From NCBI GenBank assembly GCA_020073145.1, contig JAIQFS010000003.1, positions 146,678-210,677 on the forward strand: a DNA stretch of 64,000 nt, written 5' to 3'. Source of the stretch: Terriglobia bacterium (lineage in GTDB: Bacteria > Acidobacteriota > Terriglobia > Bryobacterales > Bryobacteraceae). Under the pieces are notes generated by a model, which did not search any database, was not told the origin of the DNA, and saw only the letters and a program-made list of their open reading frames with translations. Within the stretch, counting starts at the first letter, position 1, and every line of letters begins with the position of its first letter. Made by a program: the position numbers and the translations under genes. Shown here one piece after another: positions 1-8,270 of this stretch.

Positions 1-1059
1 CAGCGAGATGGAAGCCAGGCGGGCGATATCCGTATCGAAGTTGAAGGAATGGTAGTCCCAGGTGGGGCCGGGGGCGGGATCGAAGGCCATGAACTTCATG
101 AAGGTGTCGGCTAAGCGGAAGTTGCCGGGCGCTCCGTCGCCGGCGCCGGCCGGGATCCCGGGAAACAGTTGCTTGCCCTTGGAATCCCGCGGGCCGTCAT
201 AGACTTTTTTGAGCGCGGCAATTTGCGGCGCGGTAAAGCAGGAGGCGCCGTCGGAGGAACCTGCGCACACTGCAAGGTCACGAACGGGATCGAAATCGCA
301 AGCCGCCGGATTCTCGATCAAACCGTCCACCAAACCATCGAGGCCATCGCATTTCTGGTAGACGGCCTGGGTCAGCAGTTCGGATTTCTGCGGCGAGATT
401 TCGCCCGGGCCGGGTCCGGCGGCGCGGTAATTCCAGACGGCTTTCATCTGGAGGCCGCTGAGATACAGCACCGGCGCGCCCACCACGTAGCCATCGAAAT
501 CCTCGGGGTAGCGCTGGGCCTCCATCAAACCCTGGCGGCCGCCGGTGGAACAACCGACCCAGTAGGAGTATCTGGGATCGCTGTCGTAGTAGGCGCGGAT
601 GAGTTTCTTGGCCAGGAGGGCGGTTTCATGGACGGCGAGGTAGCCGTGGTCGATGATCTTGCGCGCCGCGTTGGGATTATTCGGCCCGGGGTAGGCAAAG
701 ATCGCGCCGGGCTCCTTCTGGGCGTCGTGACCGGTGTCGGTGGAAGCGGCCGCATAGCCGTCGCGAACGGCCGTGTCCATGGCCGCGAGGCTGAGGACGC
801 CGGCCCACCCTCCGTTGCCGACCATTTCGAAGCGGGCGTTCCAAAAGGTCGGAAGTTTCACCGCGAAGTGATTCTCCGGCCAGATGACGCCGCGCACCTC
901 GCAATACTCACGCAATTTGTCGGTGGCCGGGACGATGGCGGCGGAATCGATTTTGACGTCGGTGCCGAAGGAGGCGTGCGCGAGATCTTCGCATTTCTTG
1001 GGGGGCGCGGCGAGGAGAACGCCGGAAACGAGCAAGCAAGAGAGAGCGGCCTTTCTCAT
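1..1059 (-). CDS. Tannase/feruloyl esterase family protein, C-terminus outside window
   Basis: Reading from an ATG at 1059 towards the window edge gives 353 uninterrupted codons beginning with a signal peptide (MRKAALSCLLVSGVLLAAP). The protein then follows the tannase/feruloyl esterase alpha/beta-hydrolase pattern: a conserved GNGGWAG loop, a STDTGH segment, and the nucleophile motif GCSTGGRQG inside a YSYWVGCSTGG context, followed by DGYVVGAP. Family members are usually about 500-560 residues, so roughly the last third, with the catalytic Asp and His, is missing because the window ends. Known members hydrolyse ester bonds in plant phenolics such as gallate or ferulate esters. The signal peptide suggests periplasmic or extracellular action. 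The exact substrate cannot be told from sequence. Confidence 0.88.
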   Translation of the reverse strand, partial: MRKAALSCLLVSGVLLAAPPKKCEDLAHASFGTDVKIDSAAIVPATDKLREYCEVRGVIWPENHFAVKLPTFWNARFEMVGNGGWAGVLSLAAMDTAVRDGYAAASTDTGHDAQKEPGAIFAYPGPNNPNAARKIIDHGYLAVHETALLAKKLIRAYYDSDPRYSYWVGCSTGGRQGLMEAQRYPEDFDGYVVGAPVLYLSGLQMKAVWNYRAAGPGPGEISPQKSELLTQAVYQKCDGLDGLVDGLIENPAACDFDPVRDLAVCAGSSDGASCFTAPQIAALKKVYDGPRDSKGKQLFPGIPAGAGDGAPGNFRLADTFMKFMAFDPAPGPTWDYHSFNFDTDIARLASISL

Positions 1060-1093
1060 AGCTCCTTATCTTATGCCAATCGGCCGCGGGCCG

Positions 1094-1855
1094 CTAACGG
1101 CGGCTGCGTAACTTGGAGAGCAGGCGCAGCATTTCCAGGTAGAGCCAAATGAGCGTGACCATCAGACCGAAGCCCGCATACCACTCCATGTATTTGGGGG
1201 CTCCCTGCGCGACGCCTTGTTCGATGAAATTGAAGTCGAGGATCAGATTGAGGGCGGCAATCACGACGACAACCAGGCTGAACAAGATGCCGATCGGGCC
1301 GCTGCCGTAGATTGCCGGGATCTGCACGCCGAAAAAGCCGAGCAGCATGCTGACCAGGTATACCAGGAAGATGCCGCCGGTAGCGGCGACGATCCCCAGC
1401 ATGAACCGCCGCGTGGGCTGGATCAGCCCGGAGCGGTAGGCCAGCAGCAGGCACAGGCAGGTGCCAAACGTCAGGCCGACGGATTCGATGGCAATGCCCG
1501 GGAAGCGAAGCTCGAGGGTGGCGGAAAGGCCGCCGAGGAAGAGGCCTTCGAGCAAGGCGTAAGCGGGGGCGGTGAGGGCCGACCACTCTTTCTTAAAGAC
1601 GGTCACCAGGGCCATGATGAATCCCCCGAAGGCGCCCACGAGGATATACAGGCCGACGGAGGCCGGATCTTCGGTGGTAAAGAAGCGGCTCCAGGTCCAG
1701 AACGCCGTCGCCAGCACACACAGGAGGAGAATGCCGGTTCGATGGATGGTCCCGTTGATGGTCATGGCTTCGCCATACGCGAGCCGCGCCGAATCTCCGG
1801 TGAACGTGCCGGCGTTGAACGCGGGATTGGAAGAGCGCATGCCTTGGAGCTTCAT
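1094..1855 (-). CDS. Bax inhibitor-1/YccA family membrane protein
   Basis: About 253 residues starting MKLQGMRSSNPAFN; the N-terminal RSSNPAF motif is typical of bacterial YccA-like Bax1-I proteins, which is why I chose this ATG over an upstream ATG that adds 33 unconserved residues. Seven hydrophobic segments run through the protein, including one near residues 35-55 (GILLLCVLATAFWTW) and a last one before the C-terminal Leu/Arg-rich tail. The family includes E. coli YccA, which modulates FtsH proteolysis, and TMBIM-type Ca2+ leak channels; the role here is inferred only from family membership. It is transcribed in the same direction as the preceding esterase, 34 bp apart, but a functional link is not evident. 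Confidence 0.85.
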   Translation of the reverse strand: MKLQGMRSSNPAFNAGTFTGDSARLAYGEAMTINGTIHRTGILLLCVLATAFWTWSRFFTTEDPASVGLYILVGAFGGFIMALVTVFKKEWSALTAPAYALLEGLFLGGLSATLELRFPGIAIESVGLTFGTCLCLLLAYRSGLIQPTRRFMLGIVAATGGIFLVYLVSMLLGFFGVQIPAIYGSGPIGILFSLVVVVIAALNLILDFNFIEQGVAQGAPKYMEWYAGFGLMVTLIWLYLEMLRLLSKLRSRR

Positions 1856-2000
1856 TATCTTTATTGTACGGGGGCCCGGATGGAACCAGACGGGTTGTCT
1901 TTCGGCAACGGAGCGGGTGGAACAGGACCTCGCTTGCCGGAGCGAACGAGGCAAGCGCCCTCTGCCACCGGCATCCGGTCGGCGTTAAGATAGATCGGGT

Positions 2001-2477
2001 ATGAGGCGCAGACTGCTGACGCTGGTTTTGGCACTGGCCGCCATGGCCCTGGGCCAGAAATACGACGGTCCGCGGCCCCCCCAGGCGGACGTGCCCTATT
2101 TGAAGCACGCCGATACCCTGGTGGCGACGGAAGTCTCGGAAGCCAAAGAGCAATCGAGGAAGGACGACATCCTGTACGTGGTCGCGGGCGCCAGTTCGTC
2201 CGCGCGGACACCACTCGCTTCGCCGATTTTCCTGTTCCAGGCCGACAAGCTCGTGCCCGAGAAGTTGCAGCTGTTCAAGCTGGAATCGAAGAACGGGAGC
2301 CGCGAGATCCTGTTCTCTCATAAGAAGAAGCAGACGGCGAGCCCGATCCGGATGGAAGTCACCAAATTGAGCTCGGATAACCTGTATCGGCTGGAGGTGG
2401 AGGAAACCCTGGACAAGGGGGAATATTCGCTGACGCCGGACGGGTCCAACCAGGTATTTTGCTTTCAGGTGTACTAG
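2001..2477 (+). CDS. Small secreted protein of unknown function
   Basis: 158 residues with a clear signal peptide (MRRRLLTLVLALAAMALGQ, cleavage likely after ALG). The mature part is mixed and charged, with a run of beta-strand-like segments (LYVVAGASSS, PIFLFQADKL, KLQLFKLES, YRLEVEETLDKGEYSL) ending QVFCFQVY. This looks like a small periplasmic beta-sandwich or lipocalin-like domain, but I recognise no family. No lipobox or membrane anchor is visible besides the signal peptide. It lies just upstream of rpsO on the same strand with an 81-bp gap; nothing suggests a shared function. Confidence 0.7.
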   Translation: MRRRLLTLVLALAAMALGQKYDGPRPPQADVPYLKHADTLVATEVSEAKEQSRKDDILYVVAGASSSARTPLASPIFLFQADKLVPEKLQLFKLESKNGSREILFSHKKKQTASPIRMEVTKLSSDNLYRLEVEETLDKGEYSLTPDGSNQVFCFQVY

Positions 2478-2538
2478 CCACGCCGGGCGATGGCTTGTGT
2501 TATCCTATCTAGGTACCAAAACGAGATTAAGAGAAGAC

Positions 2539-2561
2539 AAGGAGTATGATCCTTTAGAATG
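2539..2561 (+). promoter_or_regulatory. rpsO translation initiation region with SD-sequestering hairpin
   Basis: The only good Shine-Dalgarno match before rpsO, AAGGAG at 2539-2544, lies 14 nt from the ATG at 2559, which is longer than usual. AAGGA (2539-2543) is complementary to TCCTT (2550-2554), so a 5-bp hairpin with loop GTATGA can form over the SD. The same stretch also contains a 3-codon frame ATG-ATC-CTT-TAG (2546-2557) ending one base before the rpsO start codon. S15 is known to autoregulate its translation in other bacteria; that this hairpin takes part is inference. Confidence 0.4.
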
Positions 2562-2828
2562 GCACTGGCGACAGACACTAAGCGGCAGGTTCTTTCCACG
2601 AATCAGCGCCACAAAACCGACACCGGGTCGCCAGAAGTACAGATTGCCCTGCTCAGCCAGCGGTTGACGATGCTGCAGGAGCATTTCCAGGCGCACAAAA
2701 AAGACAACGGCTCCCGCAAGGGGCTGTTGACCCTGGTTGCGAAGCGTCGACGGCTTCTGACGTACTTGCGCGATACGGACCCAGAGCGTTACAAGGTGGT
2801 TCTGCAACGGCTCGGTATTCGCCGCTAG
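2559..2828 (+). CDS. rpsO: 30S ribosomal protein S15
   Basis: 89 residues, the standard S15 length, with the family hallmarks: KTDTGSPEVQIALLSQRLTML near residues 22-42, HKKDNGSRKGLL, the RRRLLTYLRDTDPERY block, and the C-terminal LGIRR. S15 binds 16S rRNA helices 20-22 early in assembly of the 30S platform. It directly precedes pnp, the classic rpsO-pnp order found across bacteria. There is no evident terminator in the 188-bp spacer, so co-transcription is likely. Start at ATG 2559 (MALATDTKRQ) agrees with the family N-terminus. Confidence 0.98.
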   Translation: MALATDTKRQVLSTNQRHKTDTGSPEVQIALLSQRLTMLQEHFQAHKKDNGSRKGLLTLVAKRRRLLTYLRDTDPERYKVVLQRLGIRR

Positions 2829-3016
2829 TCCATTCATCGGAAGCGATCCGCATGTTACGGATTGTTCCGAATTCACTCCCAAACCGGTCCCTGCGCGCGA
2901 GAAAGGCCGCGGGGCTGTCGTTCCATTTATCCTGTCAACTCCCATCTCACACGGCCCCGTTATGGGAGCCGATCCCTGCCTGGCCAGAGTGGCCGAGGCT
3001 GGAGGTTTAGAAAGAA

Positions 3017-5125
3017 ATGTCTCACATCGTAGAAGTTGACCTGGGCGGCCGCAAGATCACGATCGAAACGGGCAAGATGGCCAAACAGGCGAACGGCGCG
3101 GTCGTCGTTCGATCCGGGGACTCGGTAGTCCTCGTGAGCGCGTGTATGGCCGATGAGGCCAAGCCGGGAGCGGGATTTTTTCCGCTGACCGTGGATTATC
3201 GCGAATACACTTACGCCGCCGGAAAGATTCCGGGCGGTTTCATTAAGCGCGAGGGCCGGATGTCGGAGAAAGAGACCCTCACCTGCCGCCTGATCGATCG
3301 ACCGGTCCGGCCGCTGTTTCCGGAAGGGTTTCGCTACGAAACACAGATCATCGCGCTGGTGCTATCAGCCGATCCCGAACAGGACCCGAATTCGCTGGCG
3401 ATCGCCGGGGCCGGCGCGGCGCTGGCGATTTCGGATATTCCGTTTCCGTACGTGCTGTCGGGCGTGCGCGTCGGCATGAAGGACGGCCAGTACATCGCCA
3501 ACCCCACCTACACGGAGGGGCGCGAATCGAAACTGAACATCGTGGTGGCGGGCACCGAAGAGGGCATCGTGATGGTGGAGGCCGGCGCGCAGCAGGTCTC
3601 CGAAGCCGAGGTGCTGGGCGCCATCGAGTTCGGGCACGACTGCTGCAAGAAGATCGCAGCCGCAGTCCGCGAACTGGTGAAACTCGCCGGCAAGCCCAAG
3701 CGGGTCTACACCCCGCCGGCGCTGGACCAGGCGCTGTATGACCAGATTGCGAAAGCGGTGCGCGTGGAACTGACCGACGCGCTGAATACGCAGAAGCACG
3801 ACAAGATCGAAAGCTACGCGCTCGTGGATGCGCTGAAGAAGAAGGTGAAGGAAGCGCAGCCGGAAGACAAGCAGGACGAGGCCGGCAAGTGCTATGAAGC
3901 GCTGCTGGAGCGCATTTTCCGCGACGAGATGCTGAAGAACCACCGGCGTCCGGACGGCCGCAAGTTCGACGAAGTGCGGAAGATCACGATCGAAACCGGG
4001 GTGCTGCCGAGGGTTCACGGGTCGGCGCTGTTCACCCGCGGCGAAACGCAGGCGCTGGTGACGGTGACGCTGGGCACCAAGGACGATGAGCAGCGCATCG
4101 AGCTGCTGGAGCCGGGCGAGGCCACCAAGCGCTTCATGCTGCACTACAACTTCCCGCCGTTCAGCGTGGGGGAGACCGGCTTCATGCGCGGCCCGGGGCG
4201 GCGCGAAATCGGACACGGCGCGCTGGCGGAACGCTCGCTGACGGCGATGATTCCCGGCGAAGACGTGTTCCCGTACACCATGCGGGTGGTCAGCGACATT
4301 CTCGAATCGAACGGTTCGAGTTCGCAGGCCAGCGTCTGCGGCGCTTCTCTGGCGCTGATGGATGCGGGCGCGCCGTTGACGGCGCACGTGGGCGGAATCG
4401 CCATGGGGCTGGTGTTGGAGGGCAAGGACTACGCGGTCCTGACCGACATCGCGGGCGCCGAGGATCATTACGGCGACATGGATTTCAAGGTCGCGGGCAC
4501 GCGCCAGGGCATCACGGGCATGCAGATGGACATCAAGGTGCCTAGCGTGACCATGAGCATTCTCAAGGAAGCGTTGGAACAGGCGAGGCGCGGGCGGCTG
4601 CACATTCTCGACAAGATGTACGAGGCAGTGCCGCAAGCCAAGGCCAACATCTCGCAATACGCGCCCCGCATTTACACGCTGCACATTCCGACCGACAAAA
4701 TACGCGACGTGATTGGACCAGGAGGCAAGGTGATCCGCGGGATCATCGAGCAGACCGGGGTGAAGATCGACGTGGAAGACGACGGCACGGTGCATGTGGC
4801 GTCGGCGGACGAAGCGTCGGCCAACAAGGCCATCCAGATCATAACCGACATCACGGCCACGGCCGAGGTGGGCAAGACGTATCTGGGAAAGGTGGTGCGG
4901 CTGGTGGACTTTGGCGCGTTCGTCGAGATCTTTCCGGGCACCGACGGTCTGCTGCACATCAGCGAGATCGCCGAGAACCGCATCCGCGACGTGCGCGATG
5001 AGTTGAAGGAGGGCGACCAGATCCTGGTGAAGGTGCTGGCGCTCGAAGGCAACAAAATCAAGCTCAGCCGCAAGGCGGTGCTCAAAGAGCAGCGCGAGAA
5101 GCTGAAGCCAACGCCGGCCCAATAA
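3017..5125 (+). CDS. pnp: Polyribonucleotide nucleotidyltransferase (PNPase)
   Basis: 702 residues, full length. Domain order: first RNase PH core (about 10-210), alpha-helical linker (about 230-300), second RNase PH core (about 310-530) with the metal-binding DMDFKVAGT motif, KH domain (IRDVIGPGGKVIRGI, about 560-590) and a C-terminal S1 domain (GKVVRLVDFGAFVEI and GLLHISEI, about 620-680). PNPase degrades RNA phosphorolytically 3' to 5' and forms a trimeric ring in the degradosome. A GGAGG lies about 12 nt before the ATG. It follows rpsO and is closed by a strong intrinsic terminator at 5130-5162. Nothing is unusual in the catalytic segments. Confidence 0.98.
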   Translation: MSHIVEVDLGGRKITIETGKMAKQANGAVVVRSGDSVVLVSACMADEAKPGAGFFPLTVDYREYTYAAGKIPGGFIKREGRMSEKETLTCRLIDRPVRPLFPEGFRYETQIIALVLSADPEQDPNSLAIAGAGAALAISDIPFPYVLSGVRVGMKDGQYIANPTYTEGRESKLNIVVAGTEEGIVMVEAGAQQVSEAEVLGAIEFGHDCCKKIAAAVRELVKLAGKPKRVYTPPALDQALYDQIAKAVRVELTDALNTQKHDKIESYALVDALKKKVKEAQPEDKQDEAGKCYEALLERIFRDEMLKNHRRPDGRKFDEVRKITIETGVLPRVHGSALFTRGETQALVTVTLGTKDDEQRIELLEPGEATKRFMLHYNFPPFSVGETGFMRGPGRREIGHGALAERSLTAMIPGEDVFPYTMRVVSDILESNGSSSQASVCGASLALMDAGAPLTAHVGGIAMGLVLEGKDYAVLTDIAGAEDHYGDMDFKVAGTRQGITGMQMDIKVPSVTMSILKEALEQARRGRLHILDKMYEAVPQAKANISQYAPRIYTLHIPTDKIRDVIGPGGKVIRGIIEQTGVKIDVEDDGTVHVASADEASANKAIQIITDITATAEVGKTYLGKVVRLVDFGAFVEIFPGTDGLLHISEIAENRIRDVRDELKEGDQILVKVLALEGNKIKLSRKAVLKEQREKLKPTPAQ

Positions 5126-5129
5126 CCGA

Positions 5130-5162
5130 GCGGGGCAGGTCTTTCAACCTGCCCCGCCTTTT
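5130..5162 (+). terminator. Intrinsic terminator of rpsO-pnp
   Basis: A perfect 11-bp stem: GCGGGGCAGGT at 5130-5140 pairs with ACCTGCCCCGC at 5147-5157, closing a 6-nt loop CTTTCA, followed by C then TTTT at 5159-5162. It starts 4 nt after the pnp stop codon. The minus strand side has no T-tract, so it serves pnp and not the convergent rsgA. Confidence 0.9.
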
Positions 5163-5167
5163 CGCCC

Positions 5168-6211
5168 TTACCGCCGGTACTTCGGGTGGTTCCGGAGCGA
5201 TTTGTGAATCGTCTTCCAGCGTTTCCTTTCGGCGATCCGCGCGTGCGGGTCCTGTTCAACCATCTGGTGCCGCAACTCCCGCTTCAACTTCTGGTAGCTT
5301 TGCCAGCGTGACTGCTCGACGACGCCGCTCTCCAGCGCTTCCCGAACAGCGCAGGCAGGCTCTTCGCTGTGTGTGCAATCGGCAAACCGGCAGCGCCGCG
5401 CGAGTTCCGCAATATCGTCGAACGTGTCATCAAGCGCTCCCTCGCTGGCCCACAATTGCAGTTCCCGCATTCCGGGCGTATCGATGATCGCACCGCCTCC
5501 CGGCATCGGGATCAGCATCCGGCTGGTTGTGGTGTGCCGGCCGCGCGAATCCGCGACGCGGACTGGACCGGTGGCCTGCCGCTCCTGGCCGAGCAGGCCG
5601 TTGGCGATGGTCGATTTACCGGCGCCCGACGATCCGAACAGAGCGATGGTGCGGCCGCGCACCAAAGGCGCGACAAGACTCACGCTTTCGATCGCGCTGA
5701 GGACCACCATGCCTGCGCCCCGGGCGATCCGAGCCGCGGCCTCGCGGCACTCCGGAACGGAATGGCAGACGTCGGCTTTGTTGAGCACGATGACCGGTTC
5801 TGCTCCGCTCTCGCGCGCCAGAACCAGATACCGTTCGAGACGGCGCAGGTTGAAATCGCCATCCAGCCCGCAGACGATCACCGCAAGGTCGATGTTGGCC
5901 GCCGCCACCTGCTCAGCCCCAGCCCTGCCGGCGGCGCGCCGCGAGAACTGCGTGCGCCTCGGCAGCACGTCCTGAATCAGCGCCAACGTCGAATCCACGG
6001 GCCGGGCCACCACCCAGTCACCGACGGCGGGCAAGGCGCTGTCCCAGCGGATTCTTCCCGTCGGCGTTGCCTCGCACTCCGCCGCCTCTAGCAGGATCCG
6101 GTACTGTTCATGAGAGGTAAACGAGACCCGGCCGAGCTCCGTTCCTACCGTTGCGCGCGACCGAAAGAGTTCGCGGATCCGCGAGTCCGCGCCGATTTCT
6201 TCGAGAAACAT
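5168..6211 (-). CDS. rsgA: Ribosome small-subunit-dependent GTPase A (RsgA/YjeQ)
   Basis: 347 residues from ATG 6211 (MFLEEIGADSRI); an upstream GTG at 6235 would add 8 residues, but the ATG has GGAG about 12 nt before it. The circularly permuted GTPase order is visible: G4 NKAD (about residue 145), then G1 GSSGAGKS (about 195), then G3 DTPGM (about 245). An N-terminal OB-like segment (VGDWVVARP) precedes it, and the zinc-binding CRFADCTHSEEPAC (Cys/His) follows, with a basic helical tail (KRKRWKTIHKSLR-type). RsgA assists late 30S maturation and releases on GTP hydrolysis. It converges on pnp, separated by the pnp terminator. Confidence 0.95.
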   Translation of the reverse strand: MFLEEIGADSRIRELFRSRATVGTELGRVSFTSHEQYRILLEAAECEATPTGRIRWDSALPAVGDWVVARPVDSTLALIQDVLPRRTQFSRRAAGRAGAEQVAAANIDLAVIVCGLDGDFNLRRLERYLVLARESGAEPVIVLNKADVCHSVPECREAAARIARGAGMVVLSAIESVSLVAPLVRGRTIALFGSSGAGKSTIANGLLGQERQATGPVRVADSRGRHTTTSRMLIPMPGGGAIIDTPGMRELQLWASEGALDDTFDDIAELARRCRFADCTHSEEPACAVREALESGVVEQSRWQSYQKLKRELRHQMVEQDPHARIAERKRWKTIHKSLRNHPKYRR

Positions 6212-6366
6212 TTCTGTTCGCTCCAAAAGACACACGTCACCGTCGGTGTGGAGTGAGTCGTCTTCGAAGGCGCAACTCGCGCCTTTAGCGAACAGTCATA
6301 GGCGATTCAATTCCTGTATAGCACATGAGCCCGGCGGCGCGCCGGTTCATGGCAAACTAGAAAGCT
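6212..6366. other. Divergent intergenic region rsgA / dienelactone hydrolase
   Basis: 155 bp between divergent starts. It holds a perfect 7-bp inverted repeat AAGGCGC-AACTC-GCGCCTT at 6267-6285 and a TATAGC box at about 6317-6322, but no matching -35 element at a normal distance. The hairpin could be a transcript 5' structure or an operator; no convincing promoter pair was found. Confidence 0.35.
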
Positions 6367-7107
6367 ATGAGCTCTCTAACTGAATCCGTCACCTTGTCCG
6401 TGAGCGACGGCACGTCGATGCATGCCTATGTCGCCCGCCCGGCAGGCCAGCCCCGCGGCGGCCTGCTGGTGTTTCAGGAAGCCTTCGGCGTCAATGCCCA
6501 CATTCGCGATGTGGCGGAACGATTTGCCGGCCAAGGCTATCTGGCGATCGCGCCCGAACTGTTTCATCGGACGGCACCGGGCTTCGATTGCCTCTACACC
6601 GATTTTCCATCCGCCCTGCCGCAAATGCAGGCGCTGACCGATGCCGGCCTGGCCGCCGACATTCGCGCCGCGTTCGATTGGGTGCAGAGCGGCGCCAAGG
6701 GCCTACCGACCGCGGCCATCGGCTATTGCATGGGCGGCCGCACGGCCTGCCTGGCGGCGTTGACGGTGCCGCTGGCCTGCGCGGTTTCCTATTATGGCGG
6801 CGGAATCGCGCCCAGCCCCATGTTCCCGGACCTCATCGGCCGGCTCAAGGACGCCAAGGCTCCGGTGATGTTTTTCTGGGGTGGCAAAGATGGGCACATC
6901 GGACCGGACGCCGTCAGCGCGGTGGAGAACGCCATGCGCGCGGCCGGGAAACCATACGTGAACGTGGTGTTTTCGGAAGCCGACCACGGCTTCTTCTGCG
7001 ACGCGCGCGCCAGCTACAACGCTGCGGCGGCCGCGCAAGCCTGGCCGCTGACGCTGGCCTTCCTGGAAACGCACGTGACGGCGGCCTCGCGCAAAGCAGG
7101 GGCGTAG
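6367..7107 (+). CDS. Dienelactone hydrolase family protein
   Basis: 246 residues of the alpha/beta-hydrolase dienelactone hydrolase type. The family triad is visible: nucleophile Cys in GYCMGGRTA (about residue 120), Asp in WGGKDGHIGPD (about 173) and His in EADHGFFCDAR (about 205). The N-terminal Glu of VFQEAFGVNAHI, which activates the Cys in classic DLH, is also present. No signal peptide, so cytoplasmic. Classic DLH opens 4-carboxymethylenebut-2-en-4-olide in chlorocatechol degradation, but most genomic homologues have unknown substrates and no aromatic-degradation genes lie nearby. The start is preceded by only a weak AGAAAG ribosome site. Confidence 0.9.
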   Translation: MSSLTESVTLSVSDGTSMHAYVARPAGQPRGGLLVFQEAFGVNAHIRDVAERFAGQGYLAIAPELFHRTAPGFDCLYTDFPSALPQMQALTDAGLAADIRAAFDWVQSGAKGLPTAAIGYCMGGRTACLAALTVPLACAVSYYGGGIAPSPMFPDLIGRLKDAKAPVMFFWGGKDGHIGPDAVSAVENAMRAAGKPYVNVVFSEADHGFFCDARASYNAAAAAQAWPLTLAFLETHVTAASRKAGA

Positions 7108-7117
7108 GGCCCGCGAG

Positions 7118-7849
7118 CTACGGCAGCGCCTCGCCGAAACGGATATCCGACTTCGAGCTGAAAAGCTTCCGAATTCCCTGACCTTCGTCGAATAACGCCA
7201 GGATGGCGGCGCCCGGGGCCGAGGATTCCGTCAGGAAATACCGGCGGCCCAGCCTGCCCACTTCCACCGAAACCGCTTGACCCGGGTTCACCGGATAGCG
7301 GGCTGCCGGCGGCCCCTTCGGACACGAGGCCTGGCGGGCATTGTTGACAGCGCAGAAGGTCACGAACGTCGGGTGCTCCGCGACATTGAGAAAATACAGC
7401 TGCTTGCCTTGCACCACCGATGCGCGGCTGACCCAATGGCTGTCCGCTGACGGGGAGTGAGCGCGCCGCGCGAAATCTTCGATGGCATTGCCCTGCAGGA
7501 TTTCGACGAAAGCCTGGACGTCGAGGCCGGCGAAAGCGGTGACCCGCGCCCACGCCATGGCGCTGGTGGCCGCGCCGGAGTCCTCCACGCGGACATCGAG
7601 CGTGGCGCCGGGCTCGGCGGTGAAGGCGGGCCCGATGGGCAGACGGTCCCCGCTCTCTCCGTAGACGTCCACGGTCACCGATTGCACGGACGCCGATGCG
7701 TTCGTGAGCTTGAGAATGGACCACTCGCTCGGCCCGTAGGCCAAGGCGGGAATGTAATGGACCTGCAAGGACGGGGCGGGCTCGGACGGTTGGCCCCACA
7801 GCGCCGGTATGAGAAGGAGAGCCGTGAGCAGCCGGGGTGAAACGCGCAC
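7118..7849 (-). CDS. Secreted protein of unknown function
   Basis: 243 residues from a GTG start at 7849, preceded by AAGGTAG; an N-terminal signal peptide (VSPRLLTALLLIPALWGQ) is clear. The mature protein reads as one or two beta-sandwich domains (VHYIPALAYGPSEWSILKLTN, VTVDVYGESGDRL, ARVTAFAGLDVQAFVEIL) with hydrophobic alternation, and two Cys (TFCAVNN, QASCPKG) that could form a disulfide. I recognise no named family; similar predicted adhesion or cell-surface beta proteins are common in Acidobacteria. It converges on the dienelactone hydrolase with a 10-bp gap. Confidence 0.65.
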   Translation of the reverse strand: MRVSPRLLTALLLIPALWGQPSEPAPSLQVHYIPALAYGPSEWSILKLTNASASVQSVTVDVYGESGDRLPIGPAFTAEPGATLDVRVEDSGAATSAMAWARVTAFAGLDVQAFVEILQGNAIEDFARRAHSPSADSHWVSRASVVQGKQLYFLNVAEHPTFVTFCAVNNARQASCPKGPPAARYPVNPGQAVSVEVGRLGRRYFLTESSAPGAAILALFDEGQGIRKLFSSKSDIRFGEALP

Positions 7850-7918
7850 CCGTCTACCTTACCTTTTTTTGGGGCAGGGCCGTAAGGGCCAGGACGGGTC
7901 TTATGGTACTCTTCAGGC

Positions 7919-8269
7919 TTGAAAGTTCGCGTTGTCAATCAAACTCGGAACACCGTTCTGGCCACGGCGGCGGAGGTGGCCGACACCAGCGCCAAGCGGC
8001 GCACGGGCCTCCTCCAGCATGAACGGCTGGAGCCGGGGGACGGCCTGTGGATCACTCCGTGCGAGTCGGTCCACACGTTCTTCATGAAATTCGCCATCGA
8101 CCTGGTGTATCTGGACAAACACAAGAAGGTCCGCAAAGTGCGGCACGCGGTGGCGCCCTGGCGCCTGTCGGCATGCTTGACGGCGCACTCCATCCTGGAG
8201 CTTCCGGCCGGCGCAGCGCGTGAGGCCGCAACCGAGCGCGGGGATCAACTGACGATCGAAACCTTATAG
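7919..8269 (+). CDS. DUF192 family protein
   Basis: 116 residues from a TTG start at 7919 (the nearby ATG at 7903 is out of frame). The DUF192 core is recognisable: AKRRTGLLQHERLEPGDGLWI, ESVHTFFMKFAIDLVYLD, and the closing AHSILELPAGAAREA. DUF192 proteins are small single-domain beta proteins found in bacteria and archaea, often exported, with no settled function. This copy lacks the signal peptide many have, so it may be cytoplasmic, or the true start could differ. It ends one base before the convergent M28 peptidase gene. Confidence 0.85.
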   Translation: MKVRVVNQTRNTVLATAAEVADTSAKRRTGLLQHERLEPGDGLWITPCESVHTFFMKFAIDLVYLDKHKKVRKVRHAVAPWRLSACLTAHSILELPAGAAREAATERGDQLTIETL

Positions 8270-8270
8270 G

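Noticed and set aside
2980..3012. tRNA-like start (GCCAGAGTGGCCGAGGCTGG) before pnp
   Set aside because: The D-arm-like text resembles tRNA-Ser, but no anticodon arm, T-loop or acceptor 3' partner follows before the pnp start at 3017.
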